A DNA stretch of 64,000 nt from Bacteroides faecichinchillae JCM 17102 (GCF_000614145.1 NZ_BAKK01000004.1:62001-126000); one strand, 5' to 3'; shown: positions 32,370 to 42,025, counted from the first letter of the stretch. The notes: generated by a model from the letters alone, not told the origin. Made by a program: numbers and translations.

Positions 32370-33131
32370 TCAATTCTCTGTTGTAAGCAGGCTCTCCAAT
32401 TCCTCTGCATTCAAACGAAGATAGAACTGTCCCCGATAAGCAACGGAAATAGCCCCTGTTTCTTCAGAAACAATAATAGCATGTGCATCCGATTGCTGAG
32501 AAATCCCCATAGCCGCACGATGGCGTAATCCTAATTCTTTAGGAATATTCAAATCATGGGATACCGGAAGAATACATCCGGCTGCTTTAATGCGTTTTTT
32601 ACTGATTACCATTGCCCCATCATGCAAAGGACTATTCTTGAAAAATATATTTTCAATCAATCGTTGATTAACTGCTGCATCAATAATTTCACCCGTACGA
32701 ATAACCTCATCTAAAGGAGTATTATGTTCAATTACAATCAATGCGCCCTCTTTTTGTTTTCCCATACTAAGGCAAGCCATCACCACAGGCATAATATCAT
32801 CATGTTGCAACGACTCTTTTTTAGAACCACTGAAAAAACGAGCCAAAGCACTGACATGCCGATGAGAACCTAAAGTCAATAAAAATCGACGTATTTCATC
32901 TTGAAAGAGAACAATCAAAGCGATTACCCCCACGTTCATTAACGTATCGAAAATAGAGCCCAGTAGTTTCATCTCCAAGACCTGAGTCACTACCAACCAA
33001 ATCAAGATAAAGACCAGAATACCGGTAAAAATCTTGATGGAACCGGACGCTTTCATCAATTTGTATGTATAATACAACAAGAGAGCAACCAGAAAAATAT
33101 CAATAAAATCTTTTATACTAAACTCTAACAC
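32370..33131 (-). CDS. cdaA: diadenylate cyclase (CdaA/DacA type)
   Basis: The 253-residue membrane enzyme makes cyclic di-AMP from two ATP. Three N-terminal helices (about 8-85) precede the DAC domain (about 95-245) with the catalytic LHDGAMVI and the ATP-binding GLRHRAAMGIS motifs, both intact. It is the major c-di-AMP synthase type in Firmicutes and Bacteroidetes and controls osmolyte and cell-wall homeostasis. It lies 21 bp downstream of folP in the same operon, as in many Bacteroides. No local regulator gene (CdaR) or phosphodiesterase accompanies it. Confidence 0.93.
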   Translation of the reverse strand: MLEFSIKDFIDIFLVALLLYYTYKLMKASGSIKIFTGILVFILIWLVVTQVLEMKLLGSIFDTLMNVGVIALIVLFQDEIRRFLLTLGSHRHVSALARFFSGSKKESLQHDDIMPVVMACLSMGKQKEGALIVIEHNTPLDEVIRTGEIIDAAVNQRLIENIFFKNSPLHDGAMVISKKRIKAAGCILPVSHDLNIPKELGLRHRAAMGISQQSDAHAIIVSEETGAISVAYRGQFYLRLNAEELESLLTTEN

Positions 33132-33152
33132 TATAACTACAAGTATTATAAA

Positions 33153-34004
33153 TTACCAATTCTTCAACTTTTCCACAATCCGGACAGTCTCTACAGCTTC
33201 ACGAACATCATGCACCCGCAAAATGTTTGCTCCTTTCATCAATGCAACCGTGTCCAATACGGTAGTACCATTCAATGAATCCTGGGGAGTACCCCCCAAT
33301 AATTTGTATATCATCGACTTCCGGGAAATTCCAACCAACAAAGGTAACTCAAAAATACGGAATTCTTCGAGATGTGCCATCAATTCATAATTATGTTCCA
33401 ATGTTTTTCCGAAACCGAATCCCGGATCAAGTATGATATCTTTCATACCCAAATCCCGGAGTTGCTGCACTTTACGGGCAAAATACATAAAAACATCTTT
33501 AATCAGATTCTCATAATGAGGCTCCTTCTGCATGTTTTGCGGAGTACCCTGCATATGCATCATCACATAAGGAACTCCCAGACGGGCTACTGTCTCAAAC
33601 ATTCGCTCGTCCAACTCACCGGCGGATATATCATTCACAATAGCCACACCAAACTCTTTCACACATTGCTCTGCAACGTCCGCACGAAAAGTATCTACAG
33701 AGATTATTGCATCCGGATAAATTCGGTTGATAATTTCCAACCCGGTGCGAAGCCGTCTCATTTCTTCTTCTGCCGAAATATGCTCAGCTTTGGGACGCGA
33801 CGAATAAGCTCCAATATCAATAATAGATGCACCTTCATCAATGATCTGACGGGCTCTGGCTGTTATTTCTTCTTCTGTTTGCATCCGGCTCCCGGAATAA
33901 AAAGAATCGGGAGTCACATTCAGAATCCCCATCACTTGCGGGGTAGCCAGGTCTAACAAATGTCCATTTACATTTATATAAATAGGAGAAGTAAGATTCA
34001 TCAT
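33153..34004 (-). CDS. folP: dihydropteroate synthase
   Basis: The 283-residue cytoplasmic enzyme condenses p-aminobenzoate with dihydropterin pyrophosphate in folate synthesis and is the sulfonamide target. The TIM barrel shows VMGILNVTPDSFYSG, IIDIGAYSSRPKAE, IISVDTFR, IVNDISAG, YVMMHMQGTP, ILDPGFGFGKT and VGISRKSMI. All substrate-binding blocks are normal. A start one codon later (second Met) is possible. It heads the folP-cdaA operon, with a -7 box 26 bp before the start codon. Confidence 0.96.
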   Translation of the reverse strand: MMNLTSPIYINVNGHLLDLATPQVMGILNVTPDSFYSGSRMQTEEEITARARQIIDEGASIIDIGAYSSRPKAEHISAEEEMRRLRTGLEIINRIYPDAIISVDTFRADVAEQCVKEFGVAIVNDISAGELDERMFETVARLGVPYVMMHMQGTPQNMQKEPHYENLIKDVFMYFARKVQQLRDLGMKDIILDPGFGFGKTLEHNYELMAHLEEFRIFELPLLVGISRKSMIYKLLGGTPQDSLNGTTVLDTVALMKGANILRVHDVREAVETVRIVEKLKNW

Positions 34005-34029
34005 CGATTGTATTCCAATTAGATCGTTG

Positions 34030-34037
34030 CAAATGTA
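34030..34037 (-). promoter_or_regulatory. -7 promoter element of folP-cdaA
   Basis: The minus strand reads TACATTTG, 26 bp before ATG 34004. It is back to back with the murF promoter. Confidence 0.6.
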
Positions 34038-34093
34038 TAGAAAAAAAGCAAGTATTCACATTAAAATTGAGAAATAAATCCGAAAGAATAATC

Positions 34094-34101
34094 TATCTTT
34101 G
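34094..34101 (+). promoter_or_regulatory. -7 promoter element of murF
   Basis: TATCTTTG lies 25 bp before ATG 34126 and rules out the upstream in-frame TTG as start. Confidence 0.6.
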
Positions 34102-34125
34102 CAGCATTTTAAAAAGGATCAGGAT

Positions 34126-35424
34126 ATGAAACTTTCTGCGCTTTACCAGATTTTTCTGGATTGTCAATCTGTGACCACCGACAGCCGAAACTGTCCGAAA
34201 GGGTCATTGTTTATCGCCTTGAAAGGTGAATCATTCAACGGAAATGCTTTTGCCGGAAAAGCTTTGGAAACCGGATGTGCGTTTGCCGTTATCGACGAAG
34301 ACGAATTTGTCGTGAAAGATGATGAACGATATATACTTGTAGATGACTGTTTACAAACTCTGCAACAACTCGCCAATTACCACCGCCGCCAATTAGGTAC
34401 GCGGGTAATCGGAATTACCGGGACCAACGGCAAGACTACTACTAAAGAATTAATTTCTGCGGTACTGTCTCAATCATACAAGATACTGTATACGCTGGGG
34501 AATCTGAACAACCATATCGGCGTCCCCCTTACATTGCTTCGTCTGAAAGCCGAGCATGACCTCGCTGTTATTGAAATGGGTGCCAGCCATCCCGGAGATA
34601 TCAAAGAGTTAGTTGATATTGCGGAACCGGATTATGGTCTCATTACCAATGTCGGGAAAGCCCATTTGGAAGGATTCGGTTCTTTCGAAGGAGTCATTAA
34701 AACCAAAGGTGAATTATATGATTTCTTACGTGAAAAAGAAGCTTCTACTATTTTCATTCATCATGATAATCCCTATTTAATGAAGATTGCTTACGGATTA
34801 AAGCAAATAACATACGGCAGTCAGGAAGGTTTATACGTGAATGGACATGTGACCGGAAATTCTCCATATCTTGCTTTTGAGTGGAAAGCCGGGCAAGAAG
34901 GTGTACGACACGAAGTAGAAACCCAACTTATCGGCGAATATAACTTCCCCAATGCGTTAGCTGCTATTACTATCGGTTATTTCTTTGGAGTAGAACCCGA
35001 GAAGATTGACAAAGCCTTAACCGAATATACGCCTCAAAACAATCGGTCGCAACTAAAGAAAACAGAAAATAATACCCTTATTATAGATGCCTACAATGCC
35101 AATCCAACTAGCATGATGGCTGCTTTGGAGAATTTCCGGAACATGACTATCTCCCATAAAATGCTTATATTGGGAGATATGCGTGAATTGGGGGCTGAAG
35201 GTCCGGCAGAACACCAAAGGATAGTGGATTACATCAAAAAATGTAATTTTGAAAAAGTATGGCTTGTAGGAGATCAGTTTACAGCCGCACAACACTCTTT
35301 TAAAACTTATGCAAATGCAGGAGAAGTAATAGAAGAAATAAAAAATAAGGAACCTAATGGATATACCATCCTAATCAAAGGATCTAATGGAATTAAACTT
35401 AATACAGTGGTGGATTATTTATAA
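34126..35424 (+). CDS. murF: UDP-N-acetylmuramoyl-tripeptide:D-alanyl-D-alanine ligase
   Basis: The 432-residue Mur ligase adds D-Ala-D-Ala to the UDP-MurNAc-tripeptide in the cytoplasm. N-terminal UDP-binding domain (about 1-85; DSRNCPKGSLFIALKGESFNG), central ATPase domain with the P-loop GITGTNGKTTTKE (about 97-110) and NLNNHIGVPLTLL, ITNVGKAHLEGFGSFEG and the carbamylated-lysine-type KTKGELYDF, and the C-terminal domain with DAYNANPTSM. It starts at MKLSALYQIF. The stop codon lies in the stem of its terminator. It is outside the main dcw cluster. Confidence 0.95.
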   Translation: MKLSALYQIFLDCQSVTTDSRNCPKGSLFIALKGESFNGNAFAGKALETGCAFAVIDEDEFVVKDDERYILVDDCLQTLQQLANYHRRQLGTRVIGITGTNGKTTTKELISAVLSQSYKILYTLGNLNNHIGVPLTLLRLKAEHDLAVIEMGASHPGDIKELVDIAEPDYGLITNVGKAHLEGFGSFEGVIKTKGELYDFLREKEASTIFIHHDNPYLMKIAYGLKQITYGSQEGLYVNGHVTGNSPYLAFEWKAGQEGVRHEVETQLIGEYNFPNALAAITIGYFFGVEPEKIDKALTEYTPQNNRSQLKKTENNTLIIDAYNANPTSMMAALENFRNMTISHKMLILGDMRELGAEGPAEHQRIVDYIKKCNFEKVWLVGDQFTAAQHSFKTYANAGEVIEEIKNKEPNGYTILIKGSNGIKLNTVVDYL

Positions 35425-35441
35425 TCCACCATTTTATTTTT
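35408..35441 (+). terminator. murF terminator overlapping its stop codon
   Basis: An 11-bp stem (35408-35418 with 35421-35431) is followed by TTTTATTTTTT. The TAA stop (35422-35424) is in the 3' arm. The convergent VanZ-like gene ends at 35434. Confidence 0.8.
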
Positions 35442-35821
35442 TCATCATCCTCGGTCTGACTACAAAATACGCAATCAAACTGGCCAACACAGCTCCAGTG
35501 GTATTAGCGGCAAAATCCAACCAATCCCCTCCTCTATAATCGGTACAATATTCCTGAAGCAATTCTACACAGCCACTAAAAAGTACAGGACACAGAAATG
35601 CGCCGACCCATGCGTGCCACAATGGAGTATTATCTACGATGTGCACGCAGAAACTCTAGCCACAACATCCCGGACATACCGAAGTACATACAAAGATGCA
35701 CTAGCTTATCAAGATTAGGAATCTCGTTCAAATCCGTCTGAGGAGGTTTAAAGAACGACAGATAAATCACTGCCAGAATAATAAAAAGAGAAACTGGATA
35801 TTTCTTAATATAAGATAGCAT
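35434..35821 (-). pseudogene. VanZ-like membrane protein, frameshifted
   Basis: Two overlapping frames together give a normal short VanZ-like protein of about 128 residues with four membrane segments. The first holds YPVSLFIILAVIYLSFF and DKLVHLCMYFGMSGMLWLEF; the second holds GAFLCPVLFSGCVELLQEY and DWLDFAANTTGAVLASLIAYF. The frame change falls near 35629-35645 (removal of one A in CGTAGATAAT restores it). The VanZ fold motif DKLVHxxxY ... E-x-x-Q ... D-x-x-A-N-x-x-G is complete across the break. Function is unknown outside teicoplanin resistance. Error or mutation cannot be told apart here. Confidence 0.7.
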
Positions 35822-35847
35822 ATCTAAATAAAATTACAGATTTCGTG

Positions 35848-35855
35848 CAAATATA
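35848..35855 (-). promoter_or_regulatory. -7 promoter element of the VanZ-like gene
   Basis: The minus strand reads TATATTTG, 27 bp before ATG 35821. Confidence 0.5.
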
Positions 35856-35867
35856 CGTATCATTTTC

Positions 35868-35875
35868 TATATTTG
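35868..35875 (+). promoter_or_regulatory. -7 promoter element of the NSS transporter gene
   Basis: TATATTTG lies about 50 bp before ATG 35925, nearly back to back with the VanZ-like gene promoter. Confidence 0.5.
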
Positions 35876-35924
35876 CATTCTATAATGTGTATTTTATAAC
35901 GATTTGTAAGATAAAACAAGATTT

Positions 35925-37295
35925 ATGACAAAAAATGATAGAGCGAACTTCGGCAGTAAATTAGGTGTCATACTCGCTTCCGCAGGATCAGCAGTAGGAT
36001 TAGGTAACATCTGGCGATTCCCTTACGAAACAGGAAATCATGGAGGAGCTGCTTTTATTCTGATCTATTTGGGATGTATCCTGCTTCTGGGACTTCCCAT
36101 CATGATCGCTGAGTTTCTTATCGGAAGACGTTCAAGAGCCAATACAGCCCGAGCCTATCAAAAATTAGCACCTGGTACTCGGTGGCGTTGGGTAGGTCGT
36201 ATGGGAGTTCTGGCAGGATTTCTGATTCTTAGTTACTATTCTGTAGTAGCCGGATGGACACTTGAATATATTTTCGAAGCCGCAACCAACGGATTCTCCG
36301 GAAAAACGTCGAGTGAATTTATCTCTTCGTTCGAGCAGTTTTCCAGCAATCCATGGAGACCTGTTTTATGGTTGGTTCTCTTTTTATTGGCAACTCATTT
36401 TATCATTGTAAAAGGTGTGGAAAAAGGGATTGAGAAATCATCTAAAATTATGATGCCTACCCTATTCATCATTATATTAATATTAGTGATCTGTTCCGTA
36501 ACCCTTCCGGGAGCAGGTGCAGGTATAGAATTTCTGTTGAAACCCGACTTTAGTAAGGTAAATGGAAATGTATTTCTAGGAGCTATGGGACAGGCTTTCT
36601 TTTCCCTCAGCCTGGGAATGGGTTGTCTTTGTACTTATGCCTCTTATTTCAGTAAAGAAACAAACCTTACAAAAACAGCTTTTAGCGTCGGAATCATTGA
36701 TACATTTGTAGCCATATTAGCCGGATTCATTATTTTCCCTGCCGCTTTTTCTGTAGGTATACAACCCGATTCAGGTCCGAGCCTCATCTTTATTACACTT
36801 CCTAATGTATTCCAGCAGGCATTTAGTGGAATACCGGTACTAGCTTATATATTCTCTGTCATGTTCTATGTATTACTTGCGATGGCAGCACTGACCTCTA
36901 CAATCTCTTTGCATGAAGTAGTAACTGCCTATCTGCATGAGGAGTTCAAATTTAGTCGTGGAAAAGCAGCCAGATTTGTGACCGGAGGATGTATCTGTCT
37001 CGGAGTTATCTGTTCATTGTCGCTCGGAGTCATGAAAGGATTCACTATCTTCGGATTAAATATGTTCAACCTCTTCGATTTTGTTACAGCTAAGATTATG
37101 TTACCTCTCGGTGGTTTCTTCATCTCTCTCTTTACCGGTTGGTATCTGGACAAGAAAATCGTGTGGTCGGAGATTACAAACGATGGTACTCTTAAAGTCC
37201 CAATCTATAAATTGATTATCTTTATACTTAAATATATTGCTCCGATCGCCATATCACTGATATTTATCAATGAATTAGGATTGATCAAACTATAA
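35925..37295 (+). CDS. neurotransmitter:sodium symporter (NSS/SNF) family transporter
   Basis: The 456-residue inner-membrane transporter has 11-12 helices and the LeuT-type first helix signature (SAGSAVGLGNIWRFPYETGNHGGAAF, residues about 20-45), which forms the sodium and substrate sites. Bacterial members move hydrophobic amino acids, tryptophan or tyrosine with sodium. The family's GxGxG-like bend in helix 6 region (MGQAFFSLSLGMGCLCTYASY) is present, with Ser residues typical of the sodium site. Followed 2 bp later by the HhH gene, so probably co-transcribed. Substrate cannot be predicted. Confidence 0.9.
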   Translation: MTKNDRANFGSKLGVILASAGSAVGLGNIWRFPYETGNHGGAAFILIYLGCILLLGLPIMIAEFLIGRRSRANTARAYQKLAPGTRWRWVGRMGVLAGFLILSYYSVVAGWTLEYIFEAATNGFSGKTSSEFISSFEQFSSNPWRPVLWLVLFLLATHFIIVKGVEKGIEKSSKIMMPTLFIIILILVICSVTLPGAGAGIEFLLKPDFSKVNGNVFLGAMGQAFFSLSLGMGCLCTYASYFSKETNLTKTAFSVGIIDTFVAILAGFIIFPAAFSVGIQPDSGPSLIFITLPNVFQQAFSGIPVLAYIFSVMFYVLLAMAALTSTISLHEVVTAYLHEEFKFSRGKAARFVTGGCICLGVICSLSLGVMKGFTIFGLNMFNLFDFVTAKIMLPLGGFFISLFTGWYLDKKIVWSEITNDGTLKVPIYKLIIFILKYIAPIAISLIFINELGLIKL

Positions 37296-37297
37296 TA

Positions 37298-38210
37298 ATG
37301 TGGAAAGACTTTTTTTTATTTTACTAAAACAGAACGACAAGGCATTATCGTCCTTGTCGTTCTTATTATTGGGGTATTTGCCATTCCCCAACTCTATCAA
37401 TTATTTTCTCCCGCTGAAGAGTACAATTCGGAAGAAGAAAAATTTGAAAAGGAATATGATGAATTTATGGCTTCGCTCAAAGAAGTAAAGCACAGTAGTA
37501 AGTACACTAAAAAGCCCACTCTTCCCTATCCCAAAAGAGAAATCAAACTGTCGGTATTTGATCCCAATACCGCAGACTCTATCACTTTCTTAACTCTCGG
37601 TCTACCTTCGTGGATGGCAAAGAACATTTTACATTATCGGGAAAGGCAAGGTAAATTCCGTCGTCCCGAAGATTTTCGAAAAATATATGGGCTGACAGAA
37701 GAACAGTATCAAACACTTCTTCCCTATATCCAAATTACTGAAAAAGTAATTCCCAAAGATATGGCTCAACTACTCACAATGCAAAAGGTACAAAGAGACA
37801 CATTATTCAAATACCAGTCAGGTACAATCATCGACCTTAATCAGGCAGACACTACCGAACTCAAGAAAATTCCGGGAATTGGGAGCAGTATTGCCCGGAT
37901 GATTGTAAACTATCGCAATCGTTTAGGTTTTTTCTACCGAATAGAGCAATTGCAGGATATTCACCTGAAAGTAGAGAGGCTCCGTCCATGGTTCTCCATC
38001 GATACAGCCTATATACACCGCATCAATATCAATAAAGCGAGTGTAGAACAGATGATGCACCATCCATATATCAATTACTACCAAGCCAGAGTCATCTCCG
38101 AACACAGAAAGAAAAAAGGAACTTTAAAAAGTTTGAAAGAACTAGCATTATATGAAGAGTTCACTCCGGCAGATTTTGAGCGAATTTCCCCTTATATTTG
38201 TTTGAATTAA
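37298..38210 (+). pseudogene. membrane-anchored helix-hairpin-helix protein, frameshifted near the start
   Basis: The gene starts at ATG 37298 (MWKDFF). A run of eight T (37310-37317) shifts the frame; with seven, it reads through DFFYFTKTERQGIIVLVVLIIGVFAI, a membrane anchor, an acidic linker and then the long downstream frame. Three ComEA-like HhH units follow: DPNTADSITFLTLGLPSWMAKNI, DLNQADTTELKKIPGIGSSIAR and NINKASVEQMMHHPYINYYQA. Restored length is 303 residues. It probably binds DNA nonspecifically at the membrane; a competence role as in ComEA is only by analogy. A homopolymer error is the likely cause of the break. Confidence 0.75.
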
Positions 38211-38211
38211 T

Positions 38212-38253
38212 AAAAAAAAGATGCATTCTCATCACACCAGATAAGAATGCATC
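38212..38253 (-). terminator. hairpin with minus-strand U-tract (probable lolD operon terminator)
   Basis: A 10-bp stem (38220-38229 with 38244-38253) is preceded on the plus strand by eight A (38212-38219), a T-run on the minus strand. It lies between the convergent HhH and lolD genes. Confidence 0.65.
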
Positions 38254-38391
38254 ACACACAAACAAAACAAACACTCTACTATCATCTTCACAGACTTCCG
38301 TAGAGAAGCGATATAAAGATATAGCTAAAAGATAAAACAGCGATCATCCTCTAGCCATTTGGTATAGCTTTTTAGAAGTTTGGTTCTTTAA

Positions 38392-39048
38392 TTAAACTTT
38401 TTTAATTATGCCATCCACCATATTGACCGTTCTGTCGGTAATCTTCGACAGGTTTTCATCATGAGTAACAATCACAAAAGTTTGTCCTAAACGTTCCCTC
38501 AAATCGAAGAACAACTGGTGTAATTCTTCTTTATTGTGAGTATCCAGACTTCCCGAAGGTTCATCGGCCAAAATCACCGCAGGATGATTAATCAAAGCCC
38601 TTGCTACAGCCACCCGTTGTTTCTCTCCACCAGACAATTCATTCGGTTTATGACAAGCACGCTCAGTCAGCCCCATGAACTTTAATATTTCCAAAGCACG
38701 TTCATTGGCCTCTTTAGACGAAACCCCTGCTATGAAAGCCGGAATCATCACATTCTCCAAAGCCGTAAACTCCGGCAATAGCTGATGGAACTGAAATACA
38801 AAACCGATATTCTTATTACGAAAAGCAGAGAGTTCCTTCTCTTTCATACGGCTCACTACCGTACCATCAAATTCAACAGTACCCGCATCCGGCTCATCCA
38901 GCGTTCCCATAATTTGCAATAAAGTCGTCTTACCGGCTCCACTAGGTCCTACAATACTGACAATCTCCCCTTTATTAATCTCAAGGTCAATTCCTTTTAA
39001 TACTTGTAACGAACCAAAACTTTTGGTTATTCCTTCTAATTTTATCAT
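38392..39048 (-). CDS. lolD: LolD-type ABC transporter ATPase
   Basis: The 218-residue ATPase has Walker [10 protein letters not shown] (about 34-42), Q-loop [18 protein letters not shown], signature [15 protein letters not shown], Walker [13 protein letters not shown] and the switch His in VTHDENL. It belongs to the MacB/LolD group; LolD with LolC/E releases outer-membrane lipoproteins from the inner membrane. No permease gene is adjacent, so partnership with LolCE elsewhere is assumed. It is the last gene of a three-gene operon behind tcdA (9-bp gap). Confidence 0.85.
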   Translation of the reverse strand: MIKLEGITKSFGSLQVLKGIDLEINKGEIVSIVGPSGAGKTTLLQIMGTLDEPDAGTVEFDGTVVSRMKEKELSAFRNKNIGFVFQFHQLLPEFTALENVMIPAFIAGVSSKEANERALEILKFMGLTERACHKPNELSGGEKQRVAVARALINHPAVILADEPSGSLDTHNKEELHQLFFDLRERLGQTFVIVTHDENLSKITDRTVNMVDGIIKKV

Positions 39049-39057
39049 AATAACCTT

Positions 39058-39789
39058 CTATAATCGTTTAATAACATATTCTGCCAGATAACATCCAAAT
39101 ACCGCCGGCATATAACTTACCGTCCCACAGGTGGACTTCTTATTCTGCTCGTCATCCGTCAGCCATACTGCTTTCGGGTCCGCCTGTTCCGTACTGAATA
39201 CTACAGGTAATTTCCGTTTCATTCCCATTTTCTGCATTTTTTTTCGAACGGCTTTGCTCAATCCACAATGATAAGTCTCCCAAAGATCGGCAAAACGAAC
39301 CTGTGTAATATCGCTTTTTGCTCCGGCACCCATGCTCGAAACAATTTTAATACGACGTTTCATTGCCTCAAATATCAGAAAACATTTCGGACTAATGGTA
39401 TCGATTGCATCAACAATAAAATCAAACTTTGTAGAATCCAACAGTTCCGGAATATTTTCATCTTTCAGATATACAGACATTACCACCAACTCTATCTCCG
39501 GATTAATATCTTTATACCTTGTTGCAAGCACCTCCGCTTTCGACATACCCAATGTAGAGTGCATGGCAGGTAATTGGCGATTCATATTAGTCGGCTGTAC
39601 AGTATCCGCATCCACAATCGTCATCCGTCCCACTCCCGCACGACAAAGCATTTCAGCAGCATAAGCCCCTACTCCACCCAAACCTACGACCAATACATGC
39701 GACTCTCGGATGCGTCTCATTTTATCTTCTCCCAACAGGAGTTCTGTCCGTTGTTGCCAGCTCTCTTCCATCAACTTTTCTTTAACCAT
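39058..39789 (-). CDS. tcdA: tRNA threonylcarbamoyladenosine dehydratase
   Basis: The 243-residue E1-like enzyme activates tRNA t6A37 with ATP to form the cyclic ct6A. The ThiF fold shows the nucleotide-binding VLVVGLGGVGAYAAEMLCRAGVG, DADTVQPTNMNRQLPA with the conserved Arg, FDFIVDAIDTISPK, SSMGAGAKSDIT and the C-terminal STCGTVSYMPAVFG. Start is at MVKEK or at the Met six codons later. It lies 16 bp after the antiporter gene and 9 bp before lolD. Length is normal (the E. coli enzyme is 268). Confidence 0.9.
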   Translation of the reverse strand: MVKEKLMEESWQQRTELLLGEDKMRRIRESHVLVVGLGGVGAYAAEMLCRAGVGRMTIVDADTVQPTNMNRQLPAMHSTLGMSKAEVLATRYKDINPEIELVVMSVYLKDENIPELLDSTKFDFIVDAIDTISPKCFLIFEAMKRRIKIVSSMGAGAKSDITQVRFADLWETYHCGLSKAVRKKMQKMGMKRKLPVVFSTEQADPKAVWLTDDEQNKKSTCGTVSYMPAVFGCYLAEYVIKRL

Positions 39790-39805
39790 TTATAGAACCA
39801 TTTGC

Positions 39806-41902
39806 CTACCTTATCATAATGTTGTGATTCATTATATCCGCGTGGATCAGAGAACGAAACAATCTCCTGCGGTTCTCCAACTGATCCGGATACAAGATAA
39901 TCAAACTATTATTGGCGAAATATTTCCCAAGTTGTCCCGGCAGACGTTCAAATGAAGGATCATAAGAAATAGAACCGCGACGAGCGCTAATTACAACCAA
40001 CAAATGATCATAATTCACCTGTCCTGTCAATAACAGCAGATCATCCCATTCTTCCAATATCGAAAATTCAGTGGGCGTACCGTTATGTCTCTTTTTCACC
40101 AATTGCTGCAAACGCATTAAAGTATGTTCATTGGCAAAGAAATGTACCCGACATCCCAGCATACTTCCCATCCGGCAGAAATGTTCTACCCATTTCTGAA
40201 ATCCGGTTTCATATTCCGCTTTTGGCGGTACTGCAATATTGATACGGCGAAGTGTATTCACCGGCATCAAGAACTTTGCAATCATCACTTCCCGATGCGT
40301 ACCTTTCAACAGATTTTCCGCCAGATTTCCAAAGAAGGAATCGACTATATTAGCTTTCCGGTGCAGCCCGATAACAACATCCGTAGCTTCATATTCTTTT
40401 ATAGTATGTATAATTCCCGAAGCAATATTTAAATCATAACGGCTCACCATCGTTACCGGTACATCTGCTGCCGCAGCAATCATAGCCGCTTTTTCAAGAT
40501 TACGTTTTCCTTGCAATTCTTTATTCTCGGAACTGTTATTGTCATTAATCACATTCAGCGCTATCAGTCCATTTTTTTGTTTGGCATCCTTTATAACTAA
40601 AGCCAAGTTTATCAGGTCCTCAATCGTTTCAGGATTGGCAACCGGAATAAGAATCTGTTCCTGCAATTTTTTTTCGCCTTCTTCTTCCTGAACACTTTCA
40701 TTAATGGCAAAACGACGGGCGGAACGTTCGGTCACCAGAGAACTGATGATGCATGTAAATAGTATCATAACAACCGTACCGTTCAGTACGTCATCATTCA
40801 GCAGCCGTTCCCCGTTCTCCATAATGATTTCATGTCCAATCAGTACCGCAGCCAACGTAGCCGCCGCCTGTGCATTACTCAGTCCGAACATCATGCTCCG
40901 TTCGTTAGGTTGCATATGATAAATCTTCTGAGTAAGCCATGCAGCCAACCATTTACTAATGGTAGCAACAATTGTCATAACTAACGCTACTTTCAATGCT
41001 TCTCCTCCCATAAAAAGGCTACGGATATCGATAATCATTCCCACTCCAATCAGAAAATAAGGAATAAATAAGGCGTTTCCTACAAACTCCAATCGGTTCA
41101 TCAGCGGAGAGACATGTGGAATCAAGCGGTTCAGGACAAGACCAGCCAGGAACGCTCCGAGAATCCCTTCCATTCCCACAAACTCCATCAGACCACCTCC
41201 CAGAAAGACCATTGCCAGCACAAACACAAATTGCATCACACTGTCATCATACTTCCGGAAAAACCATCGGCCGATACGTGGGAAGAAAAATATAATCAAG
41301 AAACCCAGGAAGGCAACTTTCACCACCAACAGCACCCAAAACATACCGTCAATTGTGCCTTTATACATTCCACCGATCACAGCAAGAATTATCAAAGCAA
41401 GTGTAACGGTTACAGCAGTACCACCAATCGTAATATTTACACAGCGAAGTCGGGAAAGCCCGTATCTACTAATAATAGGATAAGCAATCAATGTATGGGA
41501 AGCATACATACTTGCCAATAAAACGGCTGTAGTAAAACCATAACCGAGAAAACTCATGCTACTCCATACGCCAAGCAGCATCGGGATAACGAAAGTAAAC
41601 AAACCGAAGACAACACCTTTCGTCCGGTTTTTCTTGAAATCCTCCATATCCATTTCCAATCCGGCAAGAAACATGATATAATAGAGTCCCACTTTTCCAA
41701 ACAGTTCGAAACTACTATCACGATCCAAGATATGGAAACCATGTTCGCCAATCAAGACACCAGCCAAAATCATTCCGATAATATGAGGAATATGCAGACG
41801 TCCCAGAATCATTGGCGCAAAAAGAATGATTATTAATACAAGAAAAAACACCCAGGTCGGGTCAGTGATTGGTATGGTTAAATCAAAATCAAATAGATTC
41901 AT
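39806..41902 (-). CDS. CPA2-family cation:proton antiporter with C-terminal Usp-like domains
   Basis: The 698-residue protein has about 12 membrane helices (residues 15-400) of the Kef/NhaP CPA2 family, with LAGLEMDMEDFKKN, the ion-site region GMEGILGAFLAGLVLNRL and IPYFLIGVGMIIDI. The cytoplasmic part (about 425-690) contains two universal-stress-like folds (ILIPVANPETIEDLINLA and DVVIGLHRKANIVDSFFGNLAENLLKGT), probably nucleotide-sensing. It exchanges Na+ or K+ for H+. As the first gene of the tcdA-lolD operon it likely drives that transcript. c-di-AMP control, known for some CPA antiporters, would fit the nearby cdaA but is speculation. Confidence 0.87.
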   Translation of the reverse strand: MNLFDFDLTIPITDPTWVFFLVLIIILFAPMILGRLHIPHIIGMILAGVLIGEHGFHILDRDSSFELFGKVGLYYIMFLAGLEMDMEDFKKNRTKGVVFGLFTFVIPMLLGVWSSMSFLGYGFTTAVLLASMYASHTLIAYPIISRYGLSRLRCVNITIGGTAVTVTLALIILAVIGGMYKGTIDGMFWVLLVVKVAFLGFLIIFFFPRIGRWFFRKYDDSVMQFVFVLAMVFLGGGLMEFVGMEGILGAFLAGLVLNRLIPHVSPLMNRLEFVGNALFIPYFLIGVGMIIDIRSLFMGGEALKVALVMTIVATISKWLAAWLTQKIYHMQPNERSMMFGLSNAQAAATLAAVLIGHEIIMENGERLLNDDVLNGTVVMILFTCIISSLVTERSARRFAINESVQEEEGEKKLQEQILIPVANPETIEDLINLALVIKDAKQKNGLIALNVINDNNSSENKELQGKRNLEKAAMIAAAADVPVTMVSRYDLNIASGIIHTIKEYEATDVVIGLHRKANIVDSFFGNLAENLLKGTHREVMIAKFLMPVNTLRRINIAVPPKAEYETGFQKWVEHFCRMGSMLGCRVHFFANEHTLMRLQQLVKKRHNGTPTEFSILEEWDDLLLLTGQVNYDHLLVVISARRGSISYDPSFERLPGQLGKYFANNSLIILYPDQLENRRRLFRSLIHADIMNHNIMIR

Positions 41903-42025
41903 ACGTCCATGGTTTTAGGATTTTACTGCAAAGGAACAAAAAAAGTTCGCACACCTCCAATTCGTACAGAAAGAGAATACATAATAATTCTTCGAATAAA
42001 ATGCGGTTTATATGGCAAAATGTTA

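Noticed and set aside
33372..33956. 194-codon plus-strand open frame opposite folP
   Set aside because: It is a shadow of the conserved folP coding sequence, with histidine/isoleucine-rich composition typical of antisense frames.
41114..41521. 135-codon plus-strand open frame opposite the antiporter
   Set aside because: The sequence is His/Gln/Ser-rich with no domain and is antisense to membrane helices.
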